Shown: positions 15,587-25,940, counted from the stretch's first letter. The stretch: 64,000 nt of DNA from Bin87 sp034423595 (GCA_965207025.1 OZ242258.1:3658001-3722000), one strand, 5' to 3'. Numbers and translations: made by a program. The notes: a model not told the origin generated them from the letters alone.

Positions 15587-15970
15587 CTATAACTGTCTAG
15601 GCAAACAGCTGTTCATCAAACCCCGAAATCAGAGAGGCAGGATTTCCGCATCGACGGCCAACCCCGTCAGTTTCTAAAATCGCAACCGGCCCAGGTGGCA
15701 ACCGCCGCTCAAAGACCTGACTCCTCACCGGCATCGCCCCACTGGTGTCCCCGGGACCGTCCCAGCCCGCGCGCAGGTACGCTCTACAGCGTGCTGAGTA
15801 CACGAAAAAGTAGGTCAAATAGTTGCGTACCCAACCGGCCGTATGCTGACAACGATGTGAAAATCCTGCCTCTCGCCAACCAAGCCAGAAACCCCAAAAG
15901 GAGCAAGCCCACCGAAACGCCAACCCCACCGACCCGCTCACGGTGAGCCTGTCGAACCACGAACCGCAAA

Positions 15971-15994
15971 TCGTAGGGGCAAATAATCATTCGC
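15971..15994. repeat. palindromic repeat, family D variant
   Basis: CGTAGGGGCAAATAATCATTCGCCC, a degenerate copy of the element at 9413. It directly follows a family C half-element, so repeats of different families are nested here. Confidence 0.55.
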
Positions 15995-16292
15995 CCACTT
16001 CTCGCCCGCCTTGGTCCAACACCTTGGGCGCGGTTCCTCTTGCCGCTCAAACGGTATCCTTGACTGCCGGCGTTGCGCGTTGTACTATACCTGTAGCCAC
16101 GGCGGTGTGCCTCTGTTACTGACTCTCCGCGTACCGTCATGCGTTGTTGAGCGTATTGACCGATATGACAATCGGACGCTCGACCTCTTTCCAGCGTGAA
16201 GACGCCCCGATGATATGGTTGATGCCATCCGTTGATGGCGGATTGTGCTTCCTGCGGGATAAGGAACCGGGCGTTGATTTCATCAGGCACCC

Positions 16293-17954
16293 ATGCCTAC
16301 TAAATATATTTTCGTCACCGGGGGCGTGGTAAGCTCCATCGGCAAGGGCATCTGCGTTGCGTCAATCGGACGCATCCTCAAGAGCCAGGGGCTATCCGTC
16401 ACCGTGGTGAAACTGGACCCTTATCTCAACGTGGACCCGGGCACCATGTCACCTTACCAGCACGGCGAGGTGTTCGTCACCAAGGACGGCGGCGAAACCG
16501 ACCTCGATCTCGGCCACTACGAAAGATTCATCGACGTTGAGCTGACCCGGGACAGCAACGTAACGGCAGGCCAGGCATACCTCGAATTGATAACCAGAGA
16601 GCGGCGCGGTGACTTTTTGGGCGGAACCATCCAGACGGTTCCGCACCTGACCAACGAGATCAAGGACCGCCTCATCAGCCTCGCCGAAAAATCCGAAGCT
16701 GACGTCGTGATCGTGGAAGTTGGCGGCACCGTCGGCGACATCGAGGGTCTCCCCTTCCTGGAAGCCATCCGCCAGATGCGCAACACCGTGGGACGGCGCA
16801 ACGTCTTCTACATGCACCTGACCCTGCTGCCCTACATCTCGGCGTCCGAGGAATTGAAAACCAAGCCCACGCAGCACAGTGTGAAGGAATTGCGCAGCAT
16901 CGGCATCCAGCCCGACGCTCTGATCTGCCGCAGCGATACCGAGATCAACCGGAGCATACGGGAAAAGCTCTCCCTGTTCTGCGACGTGGAAACGGAAGCG
17001 GTATTTCCCATGCCCACCGTGGGCAACGTGTACGAAGTTCCGCTCATCATGGAACAGTCCGGGCTGGGCAGTTTCCTGTCCCAGTCCCTGCACTTGGACG
17101 GCCAACGGGAACTGCGCGAGTGGTACGACCTGGTGGAGCGGATGAATGCGGCGGAGCGGGCCGTTCCAATCGCCATCGTCGGCAAGTACGTGGAATATCC
17201 GGACTCTTACATGTCCGTGCGCGAGGCCCTGCGCCACGCGGCGTCATCCTGCGGCCTGCGCGCCGAGGTGCGCTGGGTCCATTCCGAAGCCGTGGAACGG
17301 GACGGGCCGGACGAGTACCTGAAGGACGTTTGCGGCATCGTGGTGCCCGGCGGGTTCGGGCCGCGCGGCGTTGAGGGGATGGTGGAAACCAGCCGGTACG
17401 CCAGGGACAAAGCGGTTCCCTACCTGGGCCTCTGCCTGGGGATGCAGGTCATGGTCATCGACTGGGCCCGGGACGTGGCCGGATTGCGCTGGGCCAACTC
17501 ATCGGAACTGGACCCCGACACCGAGCATCCGGTGATCGACATCATGCACGGGCAGCGCAGCATCACAGACCTGGGCGGGACAATGCGCCTGGGCCAGTAT
17601 CCCTGCCGGCCCCAGAGCAACACGCAGATGGCAGAGGCATACGGCAGCGGCCAAACGGAAGTCAACGAACGCCACCGGCACCGCTACGAGGTGAACAACC
17701 ACTATCGCGAATCGCTGGAAGCATCCGGCATGGTGATGAGCGGCCTTTCCCCCGACGGGGAACTGGTTGAAGCCGCCGAGGTGCCCGACCATCCCTTCAT
17801 GGTGGGCGTGCAGTTCCATCCCGAATTCCAGTCGCGCCCCAACCGTCCGCATCCGCTGTTCCGCGCCCTGGTGGGACAGGCGGGAAACACCGTCCGCGAG
17901 GGCAAGCAATTGCCATTCAACCGCTCCGGCTGGTGGTCATTCTCAACTCAATAG
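16293..17954 (+). CDS. pyrG: CTP synthase
   Basis: A 553-residue enzyme that makes CTP from UTP, ATP and glutamine, the last step of pyrimidine nucleotide synthesis. The N-terminal synthase domain (1-~270) opens with 'KYIFVTGGVVSSIGKGI' (P-loop) and has 'KLDPYLNVDPGTMSPYQHGE' and 'VEVGGTVGDIEG'. The C-terminal class I glutamine amidotransferase domain (~290-540) has the nucleophile Cys in 'GLCLGMQ' and the His-Glu pair in 'QFHPEFQS'. Length and motifs are canonical. It begins a same-strand block with transaldolase and rho, with short gaps, probably one operon. Confidence 0.98.
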   Translation: MPTKYIFVTGGVVSSIGKGICVASIGRILKSQGLSVTVVKLDPYLNVDPGTMSPYQHGEVFVTKDGGETDLDLGHYERFIDVELTRDSNVTAGQAYLELITRERRGDFLGGTIQTVPHLTNEIKDRLISLAEKSEADVVIVEVGGTVGDIEGLPFLEAIRQMRNTVGRRNVFYMHLTLLPYISASEELKTKPTQHSVKELRSIGIQPDALICRSDTEINRSIREKLSLFCDVETEAVFPMPTVGNVYEVPLIMEQSGLGSFLSQSLHLDGQRELREWYDLVERMNAAERAVPIAIVGKYVEYPDSYMSVREALRHAASSCGLRAEVRWVHSEAVERDGPDEYLKDVCGIVVPGGFGPRGVEGMVETSRYARDKAVPYLGLCLGMQVMVIDWARDVAGLRWANSSELDPDTEHPVIDIMHGQRSITDLGGTMRLGQYPCRPQSNTQMAEAYGSGQTEVNERHRHRYEVNNHYRESLEASGMVMSGLSPDGELVEAAEVPDHPFMVGVQFHPEFQSRPNRPHPLFRALVGQAGNTVREGKQLPFNRSGWWSFSTQ

Positions 17955-17993
17955 ATACGTTAAGACGGGGCCGGAGGCCAGGGAGGATAAACA

Positions 17994-18653
17994 GTGAAAC
18001 TGTTCTTGGACACCGCCAACATTGATGAAATTCGCCAGGGCGCCGAATTGGGCGTCATCTCCGGCGTCACCACCAACCCGTCGCTGGCGGCCAAAGAGGG
18101 CATCGGCGGCGCAGCGGGCTACCGCGCCGCGGTGCAGGAAATCGCCGACATCATCGACGGCCCGATCTCCGTTGAAGTGGTGAGCACCGACGCCGCGGGC
18201 ATGATCGCCGAAGGACGGGACATCGCCGAGTGGATCCCCAACCCCTGGGTGAAGATACCCAGCACCGAGGAGGGATTCAAAGCCATTAACGTTCTCGCCC
18301 GCGACGGCATCAAGATCAACCAGACCCTGGTATTCACCGTGAACCAGGCGCTGCTGGGCGCCAACGCCGGCAGCACCGTGGTGAGCCCCTTTGTGGGCCG
18401 TTTGGACGACATCGGCCAGGACGGCATGGAACTGGTGCGAGACATAGTAGCCGTTTACCGTGAGCAAGACATAGAAACCCTGGTGATGGCGGCCAGCATT
18501 CGCGGCGCGCTCCACTGCACGACGGCCGCCGCCGCCGGCGCGGACATTTCCACCGTGCCCTACAACGTATTGACGCAGATGATCAAACACCCATTGACCG
18601 ACGCCGGTCTGTCGCGCTTCCTGCAAGACTGGCAACAAGCATCCGGAGGCTGA
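17994..18653 (+). CDS. tal: short transaldolase / fructose-6-phosphate aldolase (TalC/MipB type)
   Basis: A 219-residue class I aldolase of the short transaldolase subfamily, length and motifs as in TalC/MipB. It starts 'MKLFLDTANIDEIRQG', has 'GVTTNPSLAAKEG' and the Schiff-base lysine in 'NPWVKIPSTEEG'. It either transfers a dihydroxyacetone unit in the non-oxidative pentose phosphate pathway or cleaves fructose-6-phosphate; sequence alone does not decide. GTG 17994 has a GGAGGAT site 7 bases upstream. It is 39 bases after pyrG and 4 bases before rho, suggesting co-transcription. Confidence 0.95.
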   Translation: MKLFLDTANIDEIRQGAELGVISGVTTNPSLAAKEGIGGAAGYRAAVQEIADIIDGPISVEVVSTDAAGMIAEGRDIAEWIPNPWVKIPSTEEGFKAINVLARDGIKINQTLVFTVNQALLGANAGSTVVSPFVGRLDDIGQDGMELVRDIVAVYREQDIETLVMAASIRGALHCTTAAAAGADISTVPYNVLTQMIKHPLTDAGLSRFLQDWQQASGG

Positions 18654-18657
18654 CGAT

Positions 18658-20094
<1,437 letters not shown>

Positions 20095-20119
20095 GGGAGT
20101 GAAAACTCAGCCACTGCGC

Positions 20120-20148
20120 GGGGCGGCCAACGGTCGCCCCTTTGTGTT
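20120..20148 (+). terminator. Rho-independent terminator after rho
   Basis: GGGGCGGCC (20120-20128) pairs with GGTCGCCCC (20132-20140) around a 3-base loop with one G-U pair, followed by TTTGTGTT. It closes the pyrG-tal-rho block. Confidence 0.75.
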
Positions 20149-20224
20149 ATACCTTGCCCGCGCCGGCAACGACAGGGATATGTGTATGGCCTTATAATGG
20201 CGTCAGGTTGAGGAGCGATTGATC

Positions 20225-20836
20225 ATGACCACGACAGCCAAACCACGCACGGGTATGCGGTTCTCCGTCGCCGAGTTCCTGGAGCTTGATCTTCCGGAGC
20301 CGGACGACAAGCGGAAGTTGGAGCTGGACGACGGGATACTGTACATCATGCCAAGACCAAGACCGCGCCACCAAACGACACAATTCTGGTTCCGATTCCA
20401 TTTTGAAACCTACATTGCCGGCTTTGCAGAACCTCCTGCCGCGGTAAATCATGACGTTGTCGTCGCGCTGCCGTCGGAGTTGCCGCGTCTTTTTTCGCCC
20501 GACTCGGTAGTGATTCTGCGCGACAGCAACGCTGTGGTGCGCGATACGATGGTTGAAGGCGTACCCGATATAGTAGTGGAAATTCTGTCATCAGACCGCA
20601 CTCGCGATCTGGTTCGCAAGCGGCAGGTGTATGCCGAGGCTGGCATACTCGAGTACTGGATCGCTGACCTGCGAAACGGCACTGTCACGTTGCTGGCACT
20701 GCGCGATGGCGAGTACGTCGATCGAGCAATCTTGACTGGTGCCGACATAGTGACCACTCCGCTGCTGTCCGGCCTGGAAATCCCTCTCGCCGACGTGTTC
20801 CGCCAACTCAGTAGCCTGCAACAGTCTGGTGAGTAA
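20225..20836 (+). CDS. Uma2-family (DUF820) putative endonuclease, copy 1 of a tandem pair
   Basis: A 203-residue PD-(D/E)XK-fold protein. It opens with 'MRFSVAEFLELDLPEPDDKR', the N-terminal helix that defines Uma2, then has 'FSPDSVVIL' and 'GVPDIVVEILSSDRTRDLVRK' with the Glu and Lys of the expected active site. 'YAEAGILEYWIADL' is typical. ATG 20225 has a GAGGAG site at 9 bases; a TATAAT box stands at 20193-20198. It is followed 34 bases later by a second Uma2 gene with the same architecture, clearly a tandem duplication. Substrate unknown; such proteins often behave as accessory cargo. Confidence 0.88.
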   Translation: MTTTAKPRTGMRFSVAEFLELDLPEPDDKRKLELDDGILYIMPRPRPRHQTTQFWFRFHFETYIAGFAEPPAAVNHDVVVALPSELPRLFSPDSVVILRDSNAVVRDTMVEGVPDIVVEILSSDRTRDLVRKRQVYAEAGILEYWIADLRNGTVTLLALRDGEYVDRAILTGADIVTTPLLSGLEIPLADVFRQLSSLQQSGE

Positions 20837-20870
20837 CATCTGATAACGCCGCCCCGAGGAGCGATTCACC

Positions 20871-21482
20871 ATGACCACGGCAAAGGAACTAGTTGCCGGA
20901 ATGCGAATGTCCATTTCCGAGTTCTTGGACTGGCCGGAACCGGAGGACAAACCTATCCTGGAACTGGACGACGGCATATTATATGCAGCGCCGAGGCCGG
21001 GCATAGCGCACCAGTCCGCGCTGGGCGGATTGATGTACTGCTTTCTAAACCACCTGGATGATTTTGACCCGCCGCCGGCGGAGATTTGGCATCCCGGCGC
21101 TGCTATCCTTTCTCGTGATCTCTCGAGAGTTGCGATGCCCGACTTTGCGGTTGTCCTGCGCGAACGGGCCGGCATCGTAGTTGACGCCTGCATTGAAGGG
21201 GCGCCGGACATCGTGGTGGAAATTATCGACATGGACCGAAATCGGGACCGGGACCTGATACTCAAGCGGCAATGGTACGCTGAGGCCGGTGTCCCGGAAT
21301 ACTGGATTATTGACGTGCTGTACAACAGGGTTTTGCAACTGGAACTGCGGGATGGCGTGTACGTTGAGCGTGGCGTTCTTACGGCTGACGACACCCTGAC
21401 CACGCCGCTACTACCCGGCTTGGAGATTCCGCTGGGCCGTATATTTTGCCACCGGGACCGTCCGCGGTTCGTTCGGAAGTAG
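20871..21482 (+). CDS. Uma2-family (DUF820) putative endonuclease, copy 2 of a tandem pair
   Basis: Also 203 residues, with the same domain order as the preceding gene: 'MRMSISEFLDWPEPEDKP', then 'MPDFAVVLRE' and 'GAPDIVVEIIDMDRNRDR' with Lys in 'LILKRQWYAEAG', and 'VPEYWIIDVLYN'. Similarity to copy 1 is obvious in the motifs but low elsewhere, so the duplication is old or the two were acquired separately. A GAGGAGCG site lies 10 bases before ATG 20871. It ends 15 bases before the response regulator gene, so read-through into the two-component genes is possible. Confidence 0.88.
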   Translation: MTTAKELVAGMRMSISEFLDWPEPEDKPILELDDGILYAAPRPGIAHQSALGGLMYCFLNHLDDFDPPPAEIWHPGAAILSRDLSRVAMPDFAVVLRERAGIVVDACIEGAPDIVVEIIDMDRNRDRDLILKRQWYAEAGVPEYWIIDVLYNRVLQLELRDGVYVERGVLTADDTLTTPLLPGLEIPLGRIFCHRDRPRFVRK

Positions 21483-21497
21483 GCAGGTAGGGTACGA

Positions 21498-22280
21498 ATG
21501 GCGCCGCGTTCCGGAAATATCCTGATTGTTGACGACGAGGCCACTTCCACCATCGTCCGAGCGGTGCGCCGGCGGCTGGAGGAAGAAGGCTGGAGCACCC
21601 AGGTGGTGAGCAAAGAAGCCCACGGCTCGGCGGAAGACATGCTCTGGGCCGCCATGGCAGCGATTGAGCATTCCATCCCGGACGGCGTGATCCTGGATGT
21701 ACGCCTTGGCGAATATCGCGACGACCAGTTCAAGGGGCTGGACCTGCTGAAACGGATTGTTCAGGAGCGTCCGCGTTTGCCCGTGTTGATGTTCACTCAG
21801 TACAGCCAGGGCGTCGAGCGCGACACGGTGGCGCGCAGCGCGCTGCAAGTCGAAGCGCCGGTCGAGTTCATCGACAAGCTGGCGTCCCCGGAAGAAGTCG
21901 CGTTGCGAATGCGCAGATTGGTGGGGGCGGAGCCTGGCACAATCGCCGTCGGAAGCAGAATACTGATGGACAATGACGCAAGATCCGTGTTGGTGCTCAA
22001 CGAGGCAGGAGGTTCCACGCCGGTTCCCGAAGTCAGCGGGCGGCGCTTTGACATACTTCATGAACTGGCCCAGGCTTGGTACCGGAGTCCCGGCAACGTG
22101 GTCCCTTTCGACCGCCTGGAGCGTTACCTTGAAGGCGATGATACCCGGGCCTCGCTGCGGGTTCGTATTCGAGAGATCAAGGTGTCTATGGGGCGAGCCC
22201 TGGGTCATCCGCTGGGCGCCAATGATTTTATCGTCAGCGTTCGGGACCGGGGCTACCGGTTGCTGCCGCCGCGAGATTAG
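21498..22280 (+). CDS. response regulator, OmpR-type winged-helix output (divergent receiver)
   Basis: A 260-residue protein. The receiver domain (7-~145) starts 'ILIVDDEATSTIV' with acidic D12-D13, the phospho-acceptor D67 in 'GVILDVRLGEYRDD' and a K in 'EFIDKLASPEE'. An insertion after D67 makes the domain longer than usual. A winged-helix domain follows (~165-258) with 'RVRIREIKVSMGRALG' and 'FIVSVRDRGYRLLPP', the OmpR/PhoB end. It therefore binds DNA when phosphorylated. Its partner is the histidine kinase encoded 9 bases downstream. Regulated genes are unknown. Confidence 0.88.
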   Translation: MAPRSGNILIVDDEATSTIVRAVRRRLEEEGWSTQVVSKEAHGSAEDMLWAAMAAIEHSIPDGVILDVRLGEYRDDQFKGLDLLKRIVQERPRLPVLMFTQYSQGVERDTVARSALQVEAPVEFIDKLASPEEVALRMRRLVGAEPGTIAVGSRILMDNDARSVLVLNEAGGSTPVPEVSGRRFDILHELAQAWYRSPGNVVPFDRLERYLEGDDTRASLRVRIREIKVSMGRALGHPLGANDFIVSVRDRGYRLLPPRD

Positions 22281-22289
22281 GGCTGCGAT

Positions 22290-23273
22290 ATGGCGACATT
22301 GCCGTCCCGACGTGTGGGAGGACACCCACTGATCGCCTATGCCGGAATCTCCTTGGCGGTAGTCGGCTTGGCGGCGATGGTGGTTTCGCTGTTCCTCCCG
22401 TTGACCTGGTTGTTCCCGGAGCCCTGGTCGGTCGAGCCGCTGTCCTATGTGGGCATTGCCGGAGTTGTGGTCGGCCTCGCCATTGCGGTGGCCGGATATG
22501 TGGGCTCAGGCGGCCGGCGTGGCAACGGTAACGGCCTCAACGGCGTGGACGACTGGAGCCGGTTGACCGAGCAACATTTTGAGACATTTCAGCATGACCT
22601 GGGCCGACCCATGCGCCGAATCCTGGGTAAGTGCCGGGAAGTGCGCGGCGTGCTGGCCACCACTGGAGAGGACGTGTCCATCGTGGTCCACGAGTTGCTG
22701 GATGAAATCGAAGAGCAAGCGCCGTCGTTCCGGCTGATGATGGCCAACATGCAGTTGATGATCAACCTGGAAACTCCGGATGCTCCAACGGAACGCTACC
22801 CCGTAGAACCGACCGCCGTAGTCAGTCGTATAGTTGAACGCTACACCGGCCAGGCCGCCGAACAGGGCAAGGACATCGCCTGGTGGTCCGAGCCGGAGGA
22901 TTTTGGCCTGGTATATTCCGAGGCCGCTGCCTTGGAGCACATCATCGCCAACCTGGTCGATAACGCCCTCCGTTATGGTGGGGACTACATCGAGATTACA
23001 GTCACCCGTGACTCGGACAAGTTCGGGGTCTGCGTGACCGATAACGGCCCCGGCATCCCGGACCACTATCGGCCGCACCTGTTCACCCGTGGCTGGACCC
23101 CTGAGATGGGACGTAGCGAAGAAAAGACCTCGTCCGGGTTGGGCCTGTACATCAGCCGCACGCTGGCCCACCGCTACGGCGGAGATTTGTCGGTAGCGTC
23201 CGTGGCCGCGCCACTGCCCGGCCACCACACTGCCTTCACCCTGACCCTCCCCATAGGCTCACCCGGAGACTGA
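22290..23273 (+). CDS. sensor histidine kinase
   Basis: A 327-residue membrane kinase. Two transmembrane helices (~15-40 and ~53-72) flank a very short extracytoplasmic loop, so sensing is probably intramembrane or cytoplasmic. The dimerisation helix contains 'FQHDLGRPMRRI', with the phospho-accepting His102 in an HD-x4-P context. The HATPase domain has 'IIANLVDNALRYGG' (N box), 'DNGPGIP' (G1) and 'SSGLGLYI' (G2). It follows its response regulator by 9 bases, a cognate pair in one operon. The signal is unknown. Confidence 0.92.
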   Translation: MATLPSRRVGGHPLIAYAGISLAVVGLAAMVVSLFLPLTWLFPEPWSVEPLSYVGIAGVVVGLAIAVAGYVGSGGRRGNGNGLNGVDDWSRLTEQHFETFQHDLGRPMRRILGKCREVRGVLATTGEDVSIVVHELLDEIEEQAPSFRLMMANMQLMINLETPDAPTERYPVEPTAVVSRIVERYTGQAAEQGKDIAWWSEPEDFGLVYSEAAALEHIIANLVDNALRYGGDYIEITVTRDSDKFGVCVTDNGPGIPDHYRPHLFTRGWTPEMGRSEEKTSSGLGLYISRTLAHRYGGDLSVASVAAPLPGHHTAFTLTLPIGSPGD

Positions 23274-23337
23274 CCGGCGACGGGCCGGCGGCCCCTCCGT
23301 CTGGGCAAGTTCTTGGTCATACCACGCGGGCCGATCT

Positions 23338-24195
23338 GTGCAGCAACGTATCCTAGCAGCGAGCCTGGCATTCATCTTGATTGCTGTGTTCTTGGCCGCA
23401 TGGGTTTTTACGCTACCCGGGTTGCCGGATGCTCCCGGCAGCGTCCGAGCGCGACCAACACCCACGCCGGAACCAATACCGCCCACGGTACCCGCACCCG
23501 CTCCTACACCAACCCCCACGCTCGTACCCACTCCGGTACGGCCGACCTCCACGCCGGTGCCGACTCCCACGCCGGTGCCGACTCCCACGCCGGTGCCGAC
23601 CCCCACGCCGGTGCCGACTCCTACCCCCACTCCGGCGCGGCCCACGCCAGTACCGATCCGGCACTTTGTGACGGTGCACCATCCGACAAATCTCAGCGTG
23701 ATTCGAGGAGCTCCGGAAGTTGACGTTTTCGGCTCCACGCTTCCGGGATCGGTACTGGAGGTGATTTACGACAATAGGGATGGCGCCGAACAATCCAAGG
23801 TCGTGCGGGCTGATGGCGATGGTAATTTCATTGCTACCATTCCGTTGGCAGAAGGGTTCAACGTGATCGAAGTGATCAGCGAGCACAGCGCGTCGCCGGA
23901 GCCGAAACGCCAGCTGTTGCAGTTAACCTACGATAGCGCCCCTCTCAGGCTGTTCGTAACCATCACCCAACCGGCGGACGGGGTAACCGTGTCCGACCGC
24001 GTGCTGCGAATATCCGGCGAAACACTCCCCGGCGCCCAGGTCGTGGTGAATGAGATCATCCCGGCAGACTTGGACTCCGACGGCAAGTGGACCGCCAACA
24101 TCGTGCTCCGGCGGGGGGAAAACGAGATCACCGTGTGGGCCGTCCGCGATAGAAGCCTGGAAACCGGCTCTATTGTGGTCACTTACCAACCGTAA
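23338..24195 (+). CDS. membrane-anchored protein with Pro-Thr linker and Ig-like domains
   Basis: A 285-residue surface protein. A hydrophobic N-terminal segment (5-27) has no obvious cleavage site and probably anchors it. Residues ~37-105 are a low-complexity linker of repeated (V)PTPTP units, encoded by tandem 18-base repeats around 23550-23640. Two Ig-like beta domains follow (~105-200 and ~200-285), with matching phrases such as 'VFGSTLPGSVLEV' and 'ISGETLPGAQVVV'. Such domains usually bind or display something at the cell surface, but no ligand is known. GTG 23338 is the only start placing the hydrophobic segment first. Pro-Thr linkers of this kind are common in Chloroflexota secreted proteins. 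Confidence 0.7.
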   Translation: MQQRILAASLAFILIAVFLAAWVFTLPGLPDAPGSVRARPTPTPEPIPPTVPAPAPTPTPTLVPTPVRPTSTPVPTPTPVPTPTPVPTPTPVPTPTPTPARPTPVPIRHFVTVHHPTNLSVIRGAPEVDVFGSTLPGSVLEVIYDNRDGAEQSKVVRADGDGNFIATIPLAEGFNVIEVISEHSASPEPKRQLLQLTYDSAPLRLFVTITQPADGVTVSDRVLRISGETLPGAQVVVNEIIPADLDSDGKWTANIVLRRGENEITVWAVRDRSLETGSIVVTYQP

Positions 24196-24477
24196 AAACC
24201 GCCACCGGCGACGTCAATTCCCCAAAACGATGACACCCACCCACCTATGACCTGAACGGAACGCCGGTTCTATCATGGTCTCATCACGTGAATCGACCAG
24301 TTGGTCTCGAAACCCTATCCCATCCCAACGCCTGCCAGAGGTGAACCCAATTCAACCGGTCGTAACGGCCAGTCAGTAAAAATCGCAAATGCTCAGCAAG
24401 ACCTGCGTCCGGCCAATGTCTAACCGGCGAGGTCCCCACGGGCGCCGCAGTGACCGGACTGCGTGCGGCCTGCGCTG

Positions 24478-24517
24478 CTCCCTCCCCCTTATTCAGGAGA
24501 GGGCTGGGGTGATGGGG
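24478..24517. repeat. dispersed repeat, family E
   Basis: Third copy of the CTCCC...GGGAGAGGG-CTGGGGTGATGGGG element, here with a shortened loop. Confidence 0.6.
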
Positions 24518-24599
24518 TATTCACTCACCGGCGCGCAGCCCCGAAACCCAACGCGGATAAACCCTTGCGTAAAACCCCTGCGTACCCACTTTCCGCAAC

Positions 24600-24710
24600 C
24601 TGTCATTGCGAGCGTAGCGTGGCAATCTCGTCGCCGGAGGAATCGTCGTCCAATGCAGCGAGATCGCCATCCGCCAAAGGCGGACTACGCTCGTCACTAC
24701 GACAAACTCG
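24600..24710. repeat. dispersed repeat, family B (GTCATTGCGAGCGTAGCGTGGCAATCTCG type)
   Basis: A long imperfect inverted repeat starting TGTCATTGCGAGCGTAGCG with a matching reverse arm near 24690-24710. A second full copy lies at 31579-31670 and a half copy at 36935-36966. The copies share outer arms, so this resembles a miniature inverted-repeat element. Confidence 0.65.
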
Positions 24711-24856
24711 GTACGCGTGAGGCTGGCCCCCGTACTTGACGGGGGCCAGCGAATCCTGATTCTGACAATACCCCACCCGCGCGTCGTTTAGACGCGATTC
24801 CTTTGCGGCCGGCAGGTCCTTTTCAAAGTCGAGGGCAGCGGCCTTTCACCCCAGCC

Positions 24857-24935
24857 CGTCATTCCGGCGAAGGCCGGAATCCAGGACATCCGGAGCGCAA
24901 CGACCTTATGGATTCCCGCCTGCGCTGGAACGACG
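24857..24935. repeat. dispersed repeat, family A
   Basis: CGTCATTCCGGCGAAGGCCGGAATCCAG faces a second arm ATTCCCGCCTGCGCTGGAAC. Complete two-armed copy of the element at 2912. Confidence 0.65.
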
Positions 24936-24976
24936 GATTAACTTTGAAAAGACCCTGTGCGGCCGAGGATGCTCGA

Positions 24977-25005
24977 TTGATATGCCTAACGGCGACGGCT
25001 ATAAT
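24977..25005 (+). promoter_or_regulatory. sigma70-type promoter for pdxS
   Basis: TTGATA (24977-24982) and a perfect TATAAT (25000-25005) are spaced by exactly 17 bases. The predicted start near 25012 leaves a leader of ~35 bases before ATG 25047. Confidence 0.7.
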
Positions 25006-25046
25006 GGTTCCATGGCATCCCTAATGCAATAGAGGAGGCGCTTTCA

Positions 25047-25940
25047 ATGGTTGCTGAAATTCTGACCGGTACTTTCACCGTCAAATCCGGCCACGCCCAG
25101 ATGCTCAAGGGCGGGGTGATTATGGATGTGGTCACGCCTGAGCAGGCGCGCATCGCCCAGGAAGCCGGCGCGGTCGCGGTGATGGCATTGGAACGCGTAC
25201 CGGCGGATATACGCGCCGATGGCGGCGTGGCCCGTATGAGCGATCCGTCCATGATCGCTGATATCATCGATTCGGTTTCGATCCCGGTCATGGCCAAGTG
25301 CCGCATCGGACACTTCGTTGAAGCCCAGATCCTTGAAGCGATGGGTGTGGACTACGTTGATGAGTCCGAAGTGCTCACCCCGGCCGACGAAATGCACCAC
25401 GTTTGGAAGCACGACTTCACCGTCCCCTTCGTTTGTGGCTGCCGCGATTTGGGCGAAGCGCTGCGCCGCATCTCGGAAGGCGCGGCCATGATTCGCACCA
25501 AGGGCGAGGCCGGCACCGGCGACGTCGTGGAAGCCGTGCGCCACATGCGAGCCGTCCAGGACGCCATTCGCAAGCTCCGCACCATGCCCGACGATGAGTT
25601 GGTCGTCGAGGCCCGCGATCTGCGCGTCAGCCTTGACTTGTTGCAGCAAACCCGTGAAGAAGGCCGTCTCCCGGTGGTCAACTTTGCCGCTGGCGGCGTG
25701 GCCACTCCCGCGGACGCCGCGCTCATGATGCAGTTGGGCGCCGACGGCGTGTTTGTCGGCTCCGGCATTTTCAAGTCCGGGGACCCGGCCAGCCGGGGCC
25801 ACGCCATCGTGCAGGCCGTGACTCACTACAACGATCCGCATATCCTGGCCGACGTGTCCCGTGACCTGGGCGAGCCCATGGTGGGGCGGAGTGTCCGGGA
25901 ACTGTCGGAGGCCGAACTGCTGGCGACCCGCAGCATCTAG
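25047..25940 (+). CDS. pdxS: pyridoxal 5'-phosphate synthase, synthase subunit PdxS
   Basis: A 297-residue (beta/alpha)8-barrel enzyme. Together with PdxT it builds PLP from ribose-5-phosphate (or ribulose-5-phosphate), glyceraldehyde-3-phosphate and ammonia. It opens 'TGTFTVKSGHAQMLKGGVIM', then has 'AVMALERVPADIRADGGVARM', the Schiff-base lysine in 'IPVMAKCRIGHFVEAQ', and the phosphate-binding 'KGEAGTGDVVEAVRHMR'. All are invariant family features. GAGGAGG precedes ATG 25047 and a strong promoter lies upstream. Its partner pdxT follows after 200 bases that carry a dispersed repeat. Confidence 0.97.
   Translation: MVAEILTGTFTVKSGHAQMLKGGVIMDVVTPEQARIAQEAGAVAVMALERVPADIRADGGVARMSDPSMIADIIDSVSIPVMAKCRIGHFVEAQILEAMGVDYVDESEVLTPADEMHHVWKHDFTVPFVCGCRDLGEALRRISEGAAMIRTKGEAGTGDVVEAVRHMRAVQDAIRKLRTMPDDELVVEARDLRVSLDLLQQTREEGRLPVVNFAAGGVATPADAALMMQLGADGVFVGSGIFKSGDPASRGHAIVQAVTHYNDPHILADVSRDLGEPMVGRSVRELSEAELLATRSI

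Larger units (their letters stand above)
15417..16292. other. long intergenic region: repeats and an orphan promoter, no confident gene
   Basis: About 876 bases between the peptidase and pyrG. It holds a family E repeat (15448-15486), a promoter-like pair (15560-15586), a family C half-element (15937-15961) and a family D variant (15971-15994). Minus-strand open frames here include a hydrophobic stretch near 15850-15930, but part of their coding comes from repeats and I reject them as genes. pyrG itself has no obvious promoter close by, so transcription may start far upstream. Confidence 0.6.
24196..25046. other. long intergenic region rich in dispersed repeats
   Basis: About 850 bases with no supported gene between the Ig-like protein and pdxS. 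It holds a family E element (24478-24517), a family B element (24600-24710), a family A element (24857-24935) and the pdxS promoter (24977-25005). Short open frames here are built from repeats and I reject them. Confidence 0.6.

Noticed and set aside
15597..15800. considered as tmRNA, RNase P RNA or 6S RNA downstream of the orphan promoter
   Set aside because: None of the conserved sequence marks of those RNAs could be found on either strand.
15784..16290. minus-strand frame with a hydrophobic helix before pyrG
   Set aside because: Part of its coding ('VRQAHRERV') comes from a dispersed repeat and it has no ribosome-binding site; I leave it as possible degenerate sequence.
23550..23640. tandem 18-bp repeats considered as a minisatellite or CRISPR
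   Set aside because: They are in frame and encode the Pro-Thr linker of a surface protein.
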